A DNA stretch of 64,000 bases from Hominilimicola fabiformis. GTDB lineage: Bacteria; Bacillota; Clostridia; UBA1381. The stretch covers positions 62,001 through 126,000 of the forward strand of contig NZ_JAJEQM010000006.1 in NCBI RefSeq assembly GCF_020687385.1, read 5' to 3'. Below the pieces are notes generated by a model. That model saw only the letters and a program-made list of their open reading frames with translations. It ran no database searches and was not told the origin of the DNA. This document shows, in pieces, positions 25,880 to 34,076 of this stretch. The number at the start of each line of letters is the position of its first letter. Within the stretch, counting starts at the first letter, position 1. The position numbers and the translations under genes are program-made.

Positions 25880-26453
25880 TATTGTATGCGTGACGCACAG
25901 AAAACTTTGCGACAACTTTTTGGAACGAGTGGGGGAGCTTTATGAAAACAATGTTCCTGTAATACTCAGAGAAAAAGACTTGTCGGAAAGTGAATATGAA
26001 GAACTGGCGAAAAAAGTTGTTGAAATTTGTCCGAACGTGATACTTCATTCATATATTAACGTTGCAAAAAAAATCGGTGTAAAGAGAATACATTTACCTT
26101 TGCGTTTGATGAACGAAAATGCAGAGAAAGAATTTGAAACGGTCGGTGTATCTGTTCATTCGGCAGATGAAGCAGTGCTTGCAGAAAAAATGGGTGCAAC
26201 GTATGTGACGGCAGGTCATATTTTTGCGACAGACTGCAAAAAAGGTCTTGAGCCGCGCGGCATAGAATTTTTGAAAAATGCAGTATCGTCCGTCGATATT
26301 GATGTTTACGGTATCGGCGGTATTTCGCCTGAAAATATCGGCAAAATACAGAATACCGGCGCAAAGGGCGCTTGTATAATGTCGGGGTTTATGAAGTGCG
26401 ATAATGTGAAAAAATATTTGGACGAAACATACAAAAACCTATTGAAAAAATAA
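25872..26453 (+). CDS. ThiE/TenI family protein, possibly the thiazole tautomerase TenI
   Basis: A 193-residue TIM-barrel protein. I prefer the ATG at 25872 (MFNIVCVTHRK) overlapping the thiH end by eight bases; a GTG at 25860 is possible. GHIFATDCKKGLEPRG near 118 and the phosphate site VYGIGGISPENI near 144 place it in the ThiE/TenI family, but the first motif is the TenI kind, and the VNDD expected in thiamine phosphate synthase is replaced by LHSY. It may therefore be TenI (isomerising ThiG's product) with ThiE elsewhere. Being last in thiSFGH fits either. Confidence 0.8.
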   Translation: MFNIVCVTHRKLCDNFLERVGELYENNVPVILREKDLSESEYEELAKKVVEICPNVILHSYINVAKKIGVKRIHLPLRLMNENAEKEFETVGVSVHSADEAVLAEKMGATYVTAGHIFATDCKKGLEPRGIEFLKNAVSSVDIDVYGIGGISPENIGKIQNTGAKGACIMSGFMKCDNVKKYLDETYKNLLKK

Positions 26454-26470
26454 ACCGATTAATATATAAT
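26442..26470 (+). promoter_or_regulatory. Promoter of araA
   Basis: TTGAAA, 17 bases, TATAAT; the -35 box lies in the last codons of the thiE/tenI gene. Confidence 0.75.
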
Positions 26471-26479
26471 AAATATATA

Positions 26480-26496
26480 GTGTGAAATTTATACAC
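26480..26496. promoter_or_regulatory. Possible operator in the araA leader
   Basis: An imperfect inverted repeat GTGT-GAAATTTA-TACAC ten bases past the -10 box, placed where a sugar-responsive repressor could bind. It does not resemble the Bacillus AraR site closely. Confidence 0.25.
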
Positions 26497-26533
26497 AAAA
26501 CAGAGTATTATGTATTTAAGGAGAGAAAAACCA

Positions 26534-28012
26534 ATGAAATCAATTAAAGAATATGAATTTTGGTTTGTAACAGGAAGTCAACACCTTTACGGCCCTGAAA
26601 CTTTGGAACAGGTTGCAAAGGATTCACAGGCTATGGTGGACGGTCTTAACGCGTCAGGCAAAATGCCTTGTAAGATTGTGTACAAGCCGACAGTGAAAAC
26701 TCCTGCTGAAATTAAAAAAGTTTTCAAAGAGGCATCATATGATGATAAATGTGCCGGCGTAATTGCTTGGATGCACACATTCAGTCCGTCAAAGATGTGG
26801 ATAAACGGTCTAAAGGACTTCAAAAAGCCTTACTGTCATTTCCATACACAGTTTAATCGTGAAATTCCTTGGAATGAAATCGATATGGACTTTATGAACC
26901 TTAACCAGTCTGCACACGGTGACAGAGAACACGGATTTATCGGTTCAAGACTTAGAATGGCGAGAAAGGTTATCGTAGGTTATTGGGAGGACGAAGAACC
27001 TCAGACAAAGCTTGCAAATTGGATGAGAAGTGCTTGCGGTTATGCAATCAGCCAAGAACTTAAAATGGTACGTTTCAGCGATAATATGCGCCAAGTTGCC
27101 GTTACAGAGGGTGATAAGGTTGAGGCTGAAATCAAGTTCGGTTGGGACGTTGAATACAGACCAATCGGCGATATTGTTGACATTTTGAATGAAGTTACAG
27201 AGGCTGAAATCGATGCAAAAATGGCTGAATATGAAAGCCGTTATACAATGGATACGGATAATATTGACGCTGTTCGTTATCAGGCGAAAGAAGAAATCGC
27301 TATAAGAAAAATGTGTGAACAGTTTGATTACAGTGCATTCGTTACTCATTTTGATACATTGCACGGTCTTGACCAACTTCCGGGTCTTGCCGCACAGAAT
27401 ATGATGGCAGACGGTTACGGTTTCGGTGCTGAGGGTGACTGGAAAGTTGCTGCTATGGACGTTATAATGAAGTCAATGGCTGAGGGTATGACAGGCGGTA
27501 CTGCATTTATGGAGGACTATACATACCATCTTGAAAAAGGTAATGAACATATTTTGGGTGCGCATATGCTTGAAGTTTGCCCGCTTGTTGCGGCAGATAA
27601 GCCGAAAATTCAGGTACATCCTCTTGGTATCGGCGGTAAGAGCGATCCTGCAAGACTTGTATTTGACTCAAAGAACGGTGACGCAATCGTTGCTTCGCTT
27701 GTTGATATGGGCGGCAGAATGCGTTTAATCGTAAATGATATTAAGGCTTGTAATCCGTTAAAGCCAATGCCTAAATTGCCTGTTGCGGGTGTAATGTGGA
27801 AACCGCTTCCGTCACTTGCTGTTTCGGCTGAATGTTGGATTAAAGCCGGCGGTGCTCATCACAGCGTTCTTTCATATGATGTTACTGCTGAAATGATGAA
27901 AGACTGGGCTGAAATGATGGGTATTGAATTCCTGCATATCGGTGAAAATACAACAGTTGAAGATTTTGAAAAAGAAATTTTCTGGAACGATATTGCTTAT
28001 AAATTAAAGTAA
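26534..28012 (+). CDS. araA: L-arabinose isomerase
   Basis: Interconverts L-arabinose and L-ribulose, Mn-dependent. I start at the ATG at 26534 (MKSIKEYEFWFVTGSQHLYG, 492 residues) behind AAGGAG. The family marks are intact: AWMHTFSPSKMW near 84, HGDREHGFIGSRLRM near 125, GTAFMEDYTYHL near 326 and GGAHHSVLSYD near 445, carrying the expected active-site Glu and His residues. It is a single-gene unit; araB and araD are not in the window, but rhaB at 55515 and a rhamnogalacturonan lyase at 50223 suggest pectin side-chain use. Confidence 0.97.
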   Translation: MKSIKEYEFWFVTGSQHLYGPETLEQVAKDSQAMVDGLNASGKMPCKIVYKPTVKTPAEIKKVFKEASYDDKCAGVIAWMHTFSPSKMWINGLKDFKKPYCHFHTQFNREIPWNEIDMDFMNLNQSAHGDREHGFIGSRLRMARKVIVGYWEDEEPQTKLANWMRSACGYAISQELKMVRFSDNMRQVAVTEGDKVEAEIKFGWDVEYRPIGDIVDILNEVTEAEIDAKMAEYESRYTMDTDNIDAVRYQAKEEIAIRKMCEQFDYSAFVTHFDTLHGLDQLPGLAAQNMMADGYGFGAEGDWKVAAMDVIMKSMAEGMTGGTAFMEDYTYHLEKGNEHILGAHMLEVCPLVAADKPKIQVHPLGIGGKSDPARLVFDSKNGDAIVASLVDMGGRMRLIVNDIKACNPLKPMPKLPVAGVMWKPLPSLAVSAECWIKAGGAHHSVLSYDVTAEMMKDWAEMMGIEFLHIGENTTVEDFEKEIFWNDIAYKLK

Positions 28013-28026
28013 ATAACATTATAAAA

Positions 28027-28048
28027 AGGCGAGCCGTTCGGCTCGCCT
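28027..28048 (-). terminator. GC-rich hairpin after araA
   Basis: Ten-bp stem AGGCGAGCCG/CGGCTCGCCT. The T run follows it only on the minus strand, so it acts best as a second terminator for the convergent thiol operon; on the plus strand it would at least stabilise the araA mRNA end. Confidence 0.6.
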
Positions 28049-28106
28049 CAGAATGTCGACAAATTGTCCGGAACTTTTTATATTTTAAAGTTTAATTTAT
28101 AGCTAT

Positions 28107-28149
28107 AAAAAATGCACAGGCAAGCCGTAGGCTTGCCTGTGCATTTTTT
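28107..28149. terminator. Bidirectional terminator between araA and the thiol operon
   Basis: A perfect 20-bp stem with A run on the left and T run on the right (AAAAAATGCACAGGCAAGCC/GGCTTGCCTGTGCATTTTTT), serving both converging transcripts. Confidence 0.9.
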
Positions 28150-28154
28150 GTGTG

Positions 28155-29486
28155 CTATTTTTCACTTACCACAATCGTCGGAAGTGACATTTCACTGTAT
28201 TGAGTTGAAATAATGCTGTTTTTGGCAATTCTTGAATACAGACCGGCAAGTTTGCCGTTATACACGTACATACCCGTTATATTACTGTACTTTTTATATT
28301 TTGCATTTTCATCGTGGGTGATGTCGATATTCCAAGTTGCATATGGGGTACAGTATTCTTGAAGTAAGTAGTGATTATCAACGTTACTCAAAACTTCTTC
28401 TTTCCACGCGTGGTCACTCATACCCTCAACACCTGCATACACGCCTTTTGACGCATACGAATCTTCAGGTTTTATGACCCACTTATCCTTTGTATTAAGA
28501 ACATCGTGTTTATCGATTTCTTCTTGTGTAAGTGACGCGGTGTACGGAATGTGATCTTTGACGTACTGCTTTTCTTCGTCGGTAAGGAATGCGGAAGTCA
28601 TATCATCGTGAAGTATCTTAAACACGATTTTATTATGAATAACCTGTGTTTTAAAATCACCGATAAGGCATACATCATTATTTTCGGCAGCCTTTATAAA
28701 CGGCTGAACTTTATCGTAATTACGCATAATATCGCAAGTCACCGCACGGCGGTAGATTGCATTGATTTGCTTGCCGCTTGGCGAAAGAAGTTTGCCGTTT
28801 TCGTATGAAAGGTCGGTTATTTCGCATATTTCACACGTTAAACCGCTGTCCTCAAATGCCTTTTGAAATGCGGTAAATTCACGGCTTATGTCACCGCCGA
28901 AAAAGTCGACTATTGCAATATGCGGATTTTCTACCGCTCTGTCGTATGTACGGTAAATATCCATAAATGCTTTAACCCATGAATTAAACAATTCATATGT
29001 TCTCACATTGTATTTTTCGGTAAACTTATCAAAAGTGCTTGTAAGACGAATGGCTTGATTAAGCTCCTTATCCTCATTCATTGCACTTGAGCCGTCCGCG
29101 TTAAATTCGCAGAACTTAAACGAAAAATCGTCCTCATTAAAAAATATATCTATTCTTGCGATAGGCAAGGCACATTCATAGTGATTTGGACGAAGAATTA
29201 GCTTTTCCAATTTTTCGTCAAAACCGAAAAGCTTTCTGTATTCGGCATTAGTTTGATATTCATGAATAACTTTTTCAAGTATTTTGTACATACTTTCGGC
29301 GGCTTTTTTGAAGTATGCCGCCATTTCTTCCGTAAACATTTTCGGCATATAAAGCGTGTGTACAAAATAGCCGTGATAACGTGCCGTTGAAGTTTTGATA
29401 TATTCCTGTTGCTTTTTTGCGCTTTGCAGACTTTCCGCGAAATTATCGTCTACAAGTTTTTTATAAAATTCCTCTGCCTTTTGCAA
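28155..29486 (-). CDS. Circularly permuted ATP-grasp ligase (glutathionylspermidine synthase-like)
   Basis: A 443-residue protein beginning at a TTG (29486) with an AAAGGAGA site inside the preceding gene, overlapping it by 26 bases. Family signs: ARIDIFFNEDDFSFKFCEFN near 129, DFFGGDISREF near 204 and the ATP-grasp core WVIKPEDSYASKGVYAG near 336 followed by LLQEYCTPYATWNIDI. This is the fold of glutathionylspermidine synthetase and related permuted ATP-grasp ligases, which join a carboxylate to an amine via acyl-phosphate. Its tight coupling to a gamma-glutamylcysteine ligase suggests it extends gamma-Glu-Cys, as glutathione synthetase would, with an unknown amine partner. There is no amidase (CHAP) domain. 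Confidence 0.75.
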   Translation of the reverse strand: MQKAEEFYKKLVDDNFAESLQSAKKQQEYIKTSTARYHGYFVHTLYMPKMFTEEMAAYFKKAAESMYKILEKVIHEYQTNAEYRKLFGFDEKLEKLILRPNHYECALPIARIDIFFNEDDFSFKFCEFNADGSSAMNEDKELNQAIRLTSTFDKFTEKYNVRTYELFNSWVKAFMDIYRTYDRAVENPHIAIVDFFGGDISREFTAFQKAFEDSGLTCEICEITDLSYENGKLLSPSGKQINAIYRRAVTCDIMRNYDKVQPFIKAAENNDVCLIGDFKTQVIHNKIVFKILHDDMTSAFLTDEEKQYVKDHIPYTASLTQEEIDKHDVLNTKDKWVIKPEDSYASKGVYAGVEGMSDHAWKEEVLSNVDNHYLLQEYCTPYATWNIDITHDENAKYKKYSNITGMYVYNGKLAGLYSRIAKNSIISTQYSEMSLPTIVVSEK

Positions 29487-30687
29487 GGTTAATCGTCTCC
29501 TTTAATGTTTGTTTGTTGTCTATAAGCTGTTTAAGCGGAAGAAGATATTCTCTGTCGCTTGAATCAAGTGCGTTATATGCCGCACTGCACAATTTCATAG
29601 CCAACGTATGTGCGTCAGTTCCGTAAACTTCGGCATTATAACCCTTTAATATTATATTGTTCTTTGCCTGAGCAATGGCACTTAGTGAAACATCAAGTGA
29701 AAAATCAGACATAAAAATACCTTTGATAAGCGTTGCATAAGCTAAAACATACTTAATCGGCATACTGTCGGCAGGTCTGATTTCAATATACTTTTTAAGT
29801 CTTACGTCAGGGAAGAACATAGAAAGAAGATGCTCCGCTATGCTTTCGTCAATAGGAGTATCTTTGTAAATATCGCATATTTTTTTATCGGCGGTAAATT
29901 CTATATCGTCACCGTTTACAGTGAGTATAGCCGGTGAATTGTAAATGTATTCGGCATATTTCTTGAATGAAAAATCACTGTCAAGCACTGTCGGAACAAT
30001 ACCGCAACGGTCATTGTCAACATCATTCCAAATATATGTTCTCAACGTATTTCCCAAAAACGGCTTGCCCTCAAAAACAGGTGCGTTGTCGCATATAAGT
30101 GAAAGAATAGGGCTTATTATGTTTGCTTTTTTAAATTTTTGAACGCAGTCTTTTTCATCGGCGAAGTCAATAGATACCTGTGCAGACGCGGTACCGCGCA
30201 TCATATTTATTCCGCGTGTGCCAACCGATTTAAAGTATTTGTTCATATATTCATAACGTTTTTTCGGGATAAGCGATATATCCTTTGCTTTGTTTTTAGG
30301 CATATAACCGAGTGTTGTAAGTCTGTATGAATATTTATCAAGTATGGGATTTATCACCGATAAAAATTCGCCGTAAATATTTTCAATCTCACAAATGTTT
30401 TCAGTCGGTTTTATACTGATTTCAATTTGTGCGCCCGGTTCAAGAGTGATGTTGTATTTATCACACGAAAGACCGATAAGAAAACCCTCGCTGTAAACGT
30501 GTTTGGGGAAGTTTTGAGCAAGCTGTTCGATTATATTTTCAACACCGTTGATATACGGTACACAATCGCCGTTTTTGTCAATTACAAAATGCTCAAGCTC
30601 AACTCCGACTGCATTTGAATTACAGCCTTTTGAGCCATCGGCTATATAATTTGTAAGTACATTAATGTTATTATCGTAAATATCCAT
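29461..30687 (-). CDS. gshA: Glutamate-cysteine ligase, GCS2/plant-like type
   Basis: A 408-residue ligase starting MDIYDNNINVL (ATG at 30687, GAGGGA site; a longer TTG start is possible). Marks of the GCS2 class are VGVELEHFVID near 33, LEPGAQIEISIKP near 91, MMRGTASAQVSIDF near 164 and IEIRPADSMP near 306. It should join glutamate and cysteine through the gamma-carboxyl using ATP. Clostridia usually lack this route or use the GshF fusion, so a separate GCS2 gene next to an ATP-grasp ligase is unusual. Amine specificity (cysteine or another amino acid) cannot be read from sequence. Confidence 0.82.
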   Translation of the reverse strand: MDIYDNNINVLTNYIADGSKGCNSNAVGVELEHFVIDKNGDCVPYINGVENIIEQLAQNFPKHVYSEGFLIGLSCDKYNITLEPGAQIEISIKPTENICEIENIYGEFLSVINPILDKYSYRLTTLGYMPKNKAKDISLIPKKRYEYMNKYFKSVGTRGINMMRGTASAQVSIDFADEKDCVQKFKKANIISPILSLICDNAPVFEGKPFLGNTLRTYIWNDVDNDRCGIVPTVLDSDFSFKKYAEYIYNSPAILTVNGDDIEFTADKKICDIYKDTPIDESIAEHLLSMFFPDVRLKKYIEIRPADSMPIKYVLAYATLIKGIFMSDFSLDVSLSAIAQAKNNIILKGYNAEVYGTDAHTLAMKLCSAAYNALDSSDREYLLPLKQLIDNKQTLKETINLAKGRGIL

Positions 30688-30698
30688 AAATCCCTCAA

Positions 30699-30998
30699 TC
30701 AGCAAAATACAGACGGTACTTTTGTAAGCTGTTCGATTTGAACGTCACCATCTGTAAGCGGTTTGATGTCCTCAAGAAATTGAAGAAAATGCTTTGCATT
30801 GTTGTGCTGCTCTATTGCAGTGTCGTTAAGCCATTCTTCGATGAATGTAAATTTTGTTGCATCTTCTCTGCTTTGGTATATCTTGTACGCAAGATTGCCT
30901 TTTTCCTTGCGTGTATCACGCACTACATTGACAGCACATTTTTTGAATTCGTCAACACTGCCGTTAAGTACATTGAATTTTGCTATTATAGTAATCAT
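30699..30998 (-). CDS. ABM-domain putative quinol monooxygenase (YgiN-like)
   Basis: A 99-residue ferredoxin-like alpha/beta protein of the antibiotic biosynthesis monooxygenase superfamily: IIAKFNVLNGSVDEF at the start, GNLAYKIYQSREDATKF near 35, FIEEWLNDTAIEQHNNAKHF near 52. Members act as dimers, some oxidise quinols without cofactors, many have no known role. It is first in an operon with the glutamate-cysteine ligase (12 bases away) and the ATP-grasp ligase. The ATG has an AAGGAG site. Confidence 0.85.
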   Translation of the reverse strand: MITIIAKFNVLNGSVDEFKKCAVNVVRDTRKEKGNLAYKIYQSREDATKFTFIEEWLNDTAIEQHNNAKHFLQFLEDIKPLTDGDVQIEQLTKVPSVFC

Positions 30999-31030
30999 AT
31001 TAATTTCAACTCCTTAATATAGATATTTTT

Positions 31031-31059
31031 ATTATACCATATTAGTGCAATTTTTACAA
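31031..31059 (-). promoter_or_regulatory. Promoter of the ABM-gshA-ATP-grasp operon
   Basis: TTGTAA, 17 bases, TATAAT on the minus strand, about 30 bases before the start codon. Confidence 0.7.
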
Positions 31060-31075
31060 GACCAATAAATAATGA

Positions 31076-31104
31076 TTGACGGAAAAAATTATAAGTGATA
31101 TAAT
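31076..31104 (+). promoter_or_regulatory. Promoter of the PLP-lyase operon
   Basis: TTGACG, 17 bases, TATAAT, divergent from the thiol operon promoter with 16 bases between the -35 boxes. Confidence 0.75.
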
Positions 31105-31144
31105 TAATAGGTTAGTATAAAGCTTTGAAAGGACATATTTACTT

Positions 31145-32425
31145 ATGGATAAGAATAAATTTATAAAAGATAATTTCGGTATATCGGACAAGACGCTTAA
31201 ATTGGTAAGTGAGGCGGAGGAGAGTATCAAGGAGCAGTTTAAGCATATAGAGAATATTTGTGAAATAAATCAGCTTAGAGTTATGAAAGCATTTGCGGAT
31301 AATCGTGTATCTGACAGTCACTTTGTTGCTACGACAGGCTACGGTTATGACGATTTGGGCAGAGATACGCTTGACAGAGTATATGCGGATATTATGGGTG
31401 CGGAGGACGCACTTGTACGTCACAATTTCATATCTGGTACGCATACCATCTCAACCGCACTTTTTGCTGTTTTAAGACCGAATGATATACTTGTTTCGAT
31501 AACGGGCAAGCCGTATGACACGCTTGAAGAAGTAATCGGAATACAAGGTGAGGCGGGTAACGGCTCACTTAAAGATTTCGGCGTAAAATATGTTCAGATT
31601 GATTTAAAGCATGACGGAACACCTGACCTTGAACAGATTAAATTTACTCTTACACATATGAATGTAAAAGCCATTACAATACAGCGTTCAAAGGGTTACG
31701 GCTGGCGTCCGACATACAGTGCAAAGGATATAGGCGCACTTATAGAATTTGTAAAGGAAATTTCGCCTGAAACTATTTGTATAGTTGACAACTGTTACGG
31801 TGAATTTGTCGAAACGGAAGAGCCTACCGCATACGGTGCAGACCTTATAGCAGGCTCACTTATAAAAAATCCGGGCGGCGGACTTGCTCCGACCGGCGGA
31901 TATATTGCAGGTAAACAGAAGTATGTAGAGCTTTGTGCATACCGTCTTACTTCTGTCGGAATCGGCAAGGAGGCAGGTGCGTCACTCGGTTTTAACAGAC
32001 AGATGTATCAAGGCTTGTTTATGGCACCGCACGTTGTGTCACAGGCTTTAAAAGCCGCAGTACTTTGCTCGGCGGTATTTGAGAAACTCGGCTTTGAGGT
32101 TGACCCAAAACCTAACGAAATCAGACACGATATAATTCAATCAATAAAATTCGGTGATCCCGATAAAGTTACAGCATTTTGTCAGGGAATACAAAAAGGT
32201 GCACCGGTGGACAGCTTTGTTACACCTGAACCTTGGGATATGCCGGGATATTCGTCACAGGTAATTATGGCGGCAGGTGCGTTTGTACAGGGTGCGTCGA
32301 TAGAATTATCGGCTGACGCACCTATAAAACCGCCGTACATTGCATATATGCAAGGCGGTTTGACATACGAAAGCGCAAAACTCGGAATAATGGTTGCTGC
32401 TGATAAAATGCTTAGAAAGGAATAA
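31145..32425 (+). CDS. Methionine gamma-lyase family (aluminium-resistance) PLP protein
   Basis: A 426-residue fold-type I PLP enzyme of the YnbB/Alr group. Marks: HFVATTGYGYDDLGRD near 60, IVDNCYGEFVE near 216 and AGSLIKNPGGGLAPTGGY near 237, whose lysine would bind PLP. The family is named after methionine gamma-lyase but most members have no proven substrate; a cystathionine or cysteine-type lyase activity is plausible. Being divergent from the thiol operon makes a sulfur amino acid role attractive, but that is an inference. It leads a run with a CpXC protein and RluA. Confidence 0.85.
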   Translation: MDKNKFIKDNFGISDKTLKLVSEAEESIKEQFKHIENICEINQLRVMKAFADNRVSDSHFVATTGYGYDDLGRDTLDRVYADIMGAEDALVRHNFISGTHTISTALFAVLRPNDILVSITGKPYDTLEEVIGIQGEAGNGSLKDFGVKYVQIDLKHDGTPDLEQIKFTLTHMNVKAITIQRSKGYGWRPTYSAKDIGALIEFVKEISPETICIVDNCYGEFVETEEPTAYGADLIAGSLIKNPGGGLAPTGGYIAGKQKYVELCAYRLTSVGIGKEAGASLGFNRQMYQGLFMAPHVVSQALKAAVLCSAVFEKLGFEVDPKPNEIRHDIIQSIKFGDPDKVTAFCQGIQKGAPVDSFVTPEPWDMPGYSSQVIMAAGAFVQGASIELSADAPIKPPYIAYMQGGLTYESAKLGIMVAADKMLRKE

Positions 32426-32429
32426 AAAT

Positions 32430-33095
32430 ATGAGTCTTAATTTAAAGCAAAATGTAAAATGCCCAAAGTGCAGTCAAATGAGTGAAGTTACTGTATGGAA
32501 TTCGATTACGGTTAAGGACAGTGAAGATTTAAAGCATGACTTGCTTACGGGTAAGGTGAATATGTTCCGTTGTCCGTCTTGTTCGTACTCGGCACTTATG
32601 CCTACACCTATGCTTTATCACGATGAAGATAAGCGTCTTATGATTTCATTTTCACCGTGTGACGATGTTGTTTTGAAAAGTCAGCTTTTTGACAATGTTC
32701 AGAAATCGTCAAAAGAATCGGGCGAACTTGACAAACTTGAGGGGTATAATTTACGTTTTGTAACCGATTATAATGAATTGCTTGAAAAAATTCTTATCTT
32801 TGATAACGATATGAACGACAAGACTATGGAGGTTATAAAACTTATGGTATTGTCGCAGGACTTGGAAAAGGCGGAGCAGAGAGTTTGCCGTTTCGGAAAG
32901 TGTCAGGATGAAGTGATAGAATTTATGATATACGACACAATCGAAAATCAAACATACACATCAAAAGTGCCTAAAGAAACATATGACACAATTCATAAAC
33001 AACTTCTTGAATCGGGTATGAAACCGTACAGTTTCGGTTGGGAAATGGTTGACGCATCATATGCGACAAGACTTTTAAACGGGTTTAACAACTGA
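32430..33095 (+). CDS. CpXC domain protein
   Basis: A 221-residue protein with a zinc-ribbon-like pair CPKC (residue 11) and CPSC (near 49), the CpXC domain named for this motif, followed by an unassigned alpha/beta part. Function unknown. I start at the ATG at 32430 with AGAAAGG upstream; the frame extends into the previous gene. The stop TGA overlaps the ATG of the RluA gene (ATGA arrangement), so translation is coupled. Confidence 0.8.
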   Translation: MSLNLKQNVKCPKCSQMSEVTVWNSITVKDSEDLKHDLLTGKVNMFRCPSCSYSALMPTPMLYHDEDKRLMISFSPCDDVVLKSQLFDNVQKSSKESGELDKLEGYNLRFVTDYNELLEKILIFDNDMNDKTMEVIKLMVLSQDLEKAEQRVCRFGKCQDEVIEFMIYDTIENQTYTSKVPKETYDTIHKQLLESGMKPYSFGWEMVDASYATRLLNGFNN

Positions 33096-33988
33096 TGGAC
33101 AGAGTACTTGAATATGAAATTCCGTCAGAATATGACGGAGCGAATATAACGACTGTTTTAAAACGGCATTTTAAAATTTCAACCAATCTGATTAAGGACT
33201 TGAAGAAATACAAAGAGGGAATACAGGTAAACGGCGAACACAGACGTGTTGTGGATTTTGTGGCAAAGGGCGATATTTTAAAAATAACAATTCGTGATAC
33301 TGCGTCCGAAAATATTGTGCCTACCGATATTCCGCTTGATATTGTGTATGAAGACGAGGACGTGCTTGTTATAAACAAACCGCCGAATATGCCGACTCAT
33401 CCGTCAATGGGAAATTACGAAAATTCGCTTGCAAACGGTGTGATGTATTATTACAAAAGCAAGGGCGAGGAAAGAGTTTTTCGTGCGGTAAACCGTCTTG
33501 ATAAAGATACTTCGGGACTTATGGCTGTTGCAAAAAATTCGTACATACACGCAAGATTGGGTGAAGAAATACAGAAAAAAGAATTGAAACGAAAATATAT
33601 GTGTATCGTGTGCGGTGATGTAGAACATGACGGGACGGTTGACGCACCGATCAGACGTGCCGACGGAAGTGTTATAAACAGAATTGTGGCACCTGACGGA
33701 CAGAGAGCCGTAACACATTACAGAGTTATAAAACGTTACAGAGAGTATACATTGCTTGAAATGGAGCTTGAAACGGGGCGTACGCATCAAATTCGTGTGC
33801 ATATGGCATATATCGGTCATCCGCTTGTAGGCGACTGGCTTTACGGAACGGAGAACCATAATATTGCCAAAAGGCAGATGTTACATTCGTGCTATCTTTG
33901 CTTTACGCATCCGATTACAGGTCAAATAATGGAGTTTAAAGACGAAATGGCAGAAGATATGAGGGCTTTTATCGAAAAACTTTCGTAA
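33095..33988 (+). CDS. RluA family pseudouridine synthase
   Basis: A 297-residue enzyme with an N-terminal S4-like RNA-binding part (residues about 15-75) and the RluA catalytic domain: NRLDKDTSGLMAVAKN near 133 holds the catalytic aspartate, and LETGRTHQIRVHMAYIGHPLVGD near 227 is the second motif. It isomerises uridines in rRNA or tRNA; RluD-type rRNA modification is likely. Coupled to the CpXC gene by a 1-base overlap. Confidence 0.93.
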   Translation: MDRVLEYEIPSEYDGANITTVLKRHFKISTNLIKDLKKYKEGIQVNGEHRRVVDFVAKGDILKITIRDTASENIVPTDIPLDIVYEDEDVLVINKPPNMPTHPSMGNYENSLANGVMYYYKSKGEERVFRAVNRLDKDTSGLMAVAKNSYIHARLGEEIQKKELKRKYMCIVCGDVEHDGTVDAPIRRADGSVINRIVAPDGQRAVTHYRVIKRYREYTLLEMELETGRTHQIRVHMAYIGHPLVGDWLYGTENHNIAKRQMLHSCYLCFTHPITGQIMEFKDEMAEDMRAFIEKLS

Positions 33989-33993
33989 AATCA

Positions 33994-34022
33994 TTGAAAA
34001 AACAGTAAAGTTATGATATGAT
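33994..34022 (+). promoter_or_regulatory. Promoter of nfnAB
   Basis: TTGAAA, 17 bases, TATGAT, about 55 bases upstream of the nfnA start. Confidence 0.65.
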
Positions 34023-34076
34023 AACATATATGTATTAATATTTTAATGTATTGAACTAAATTTAAGAGGTGATATA

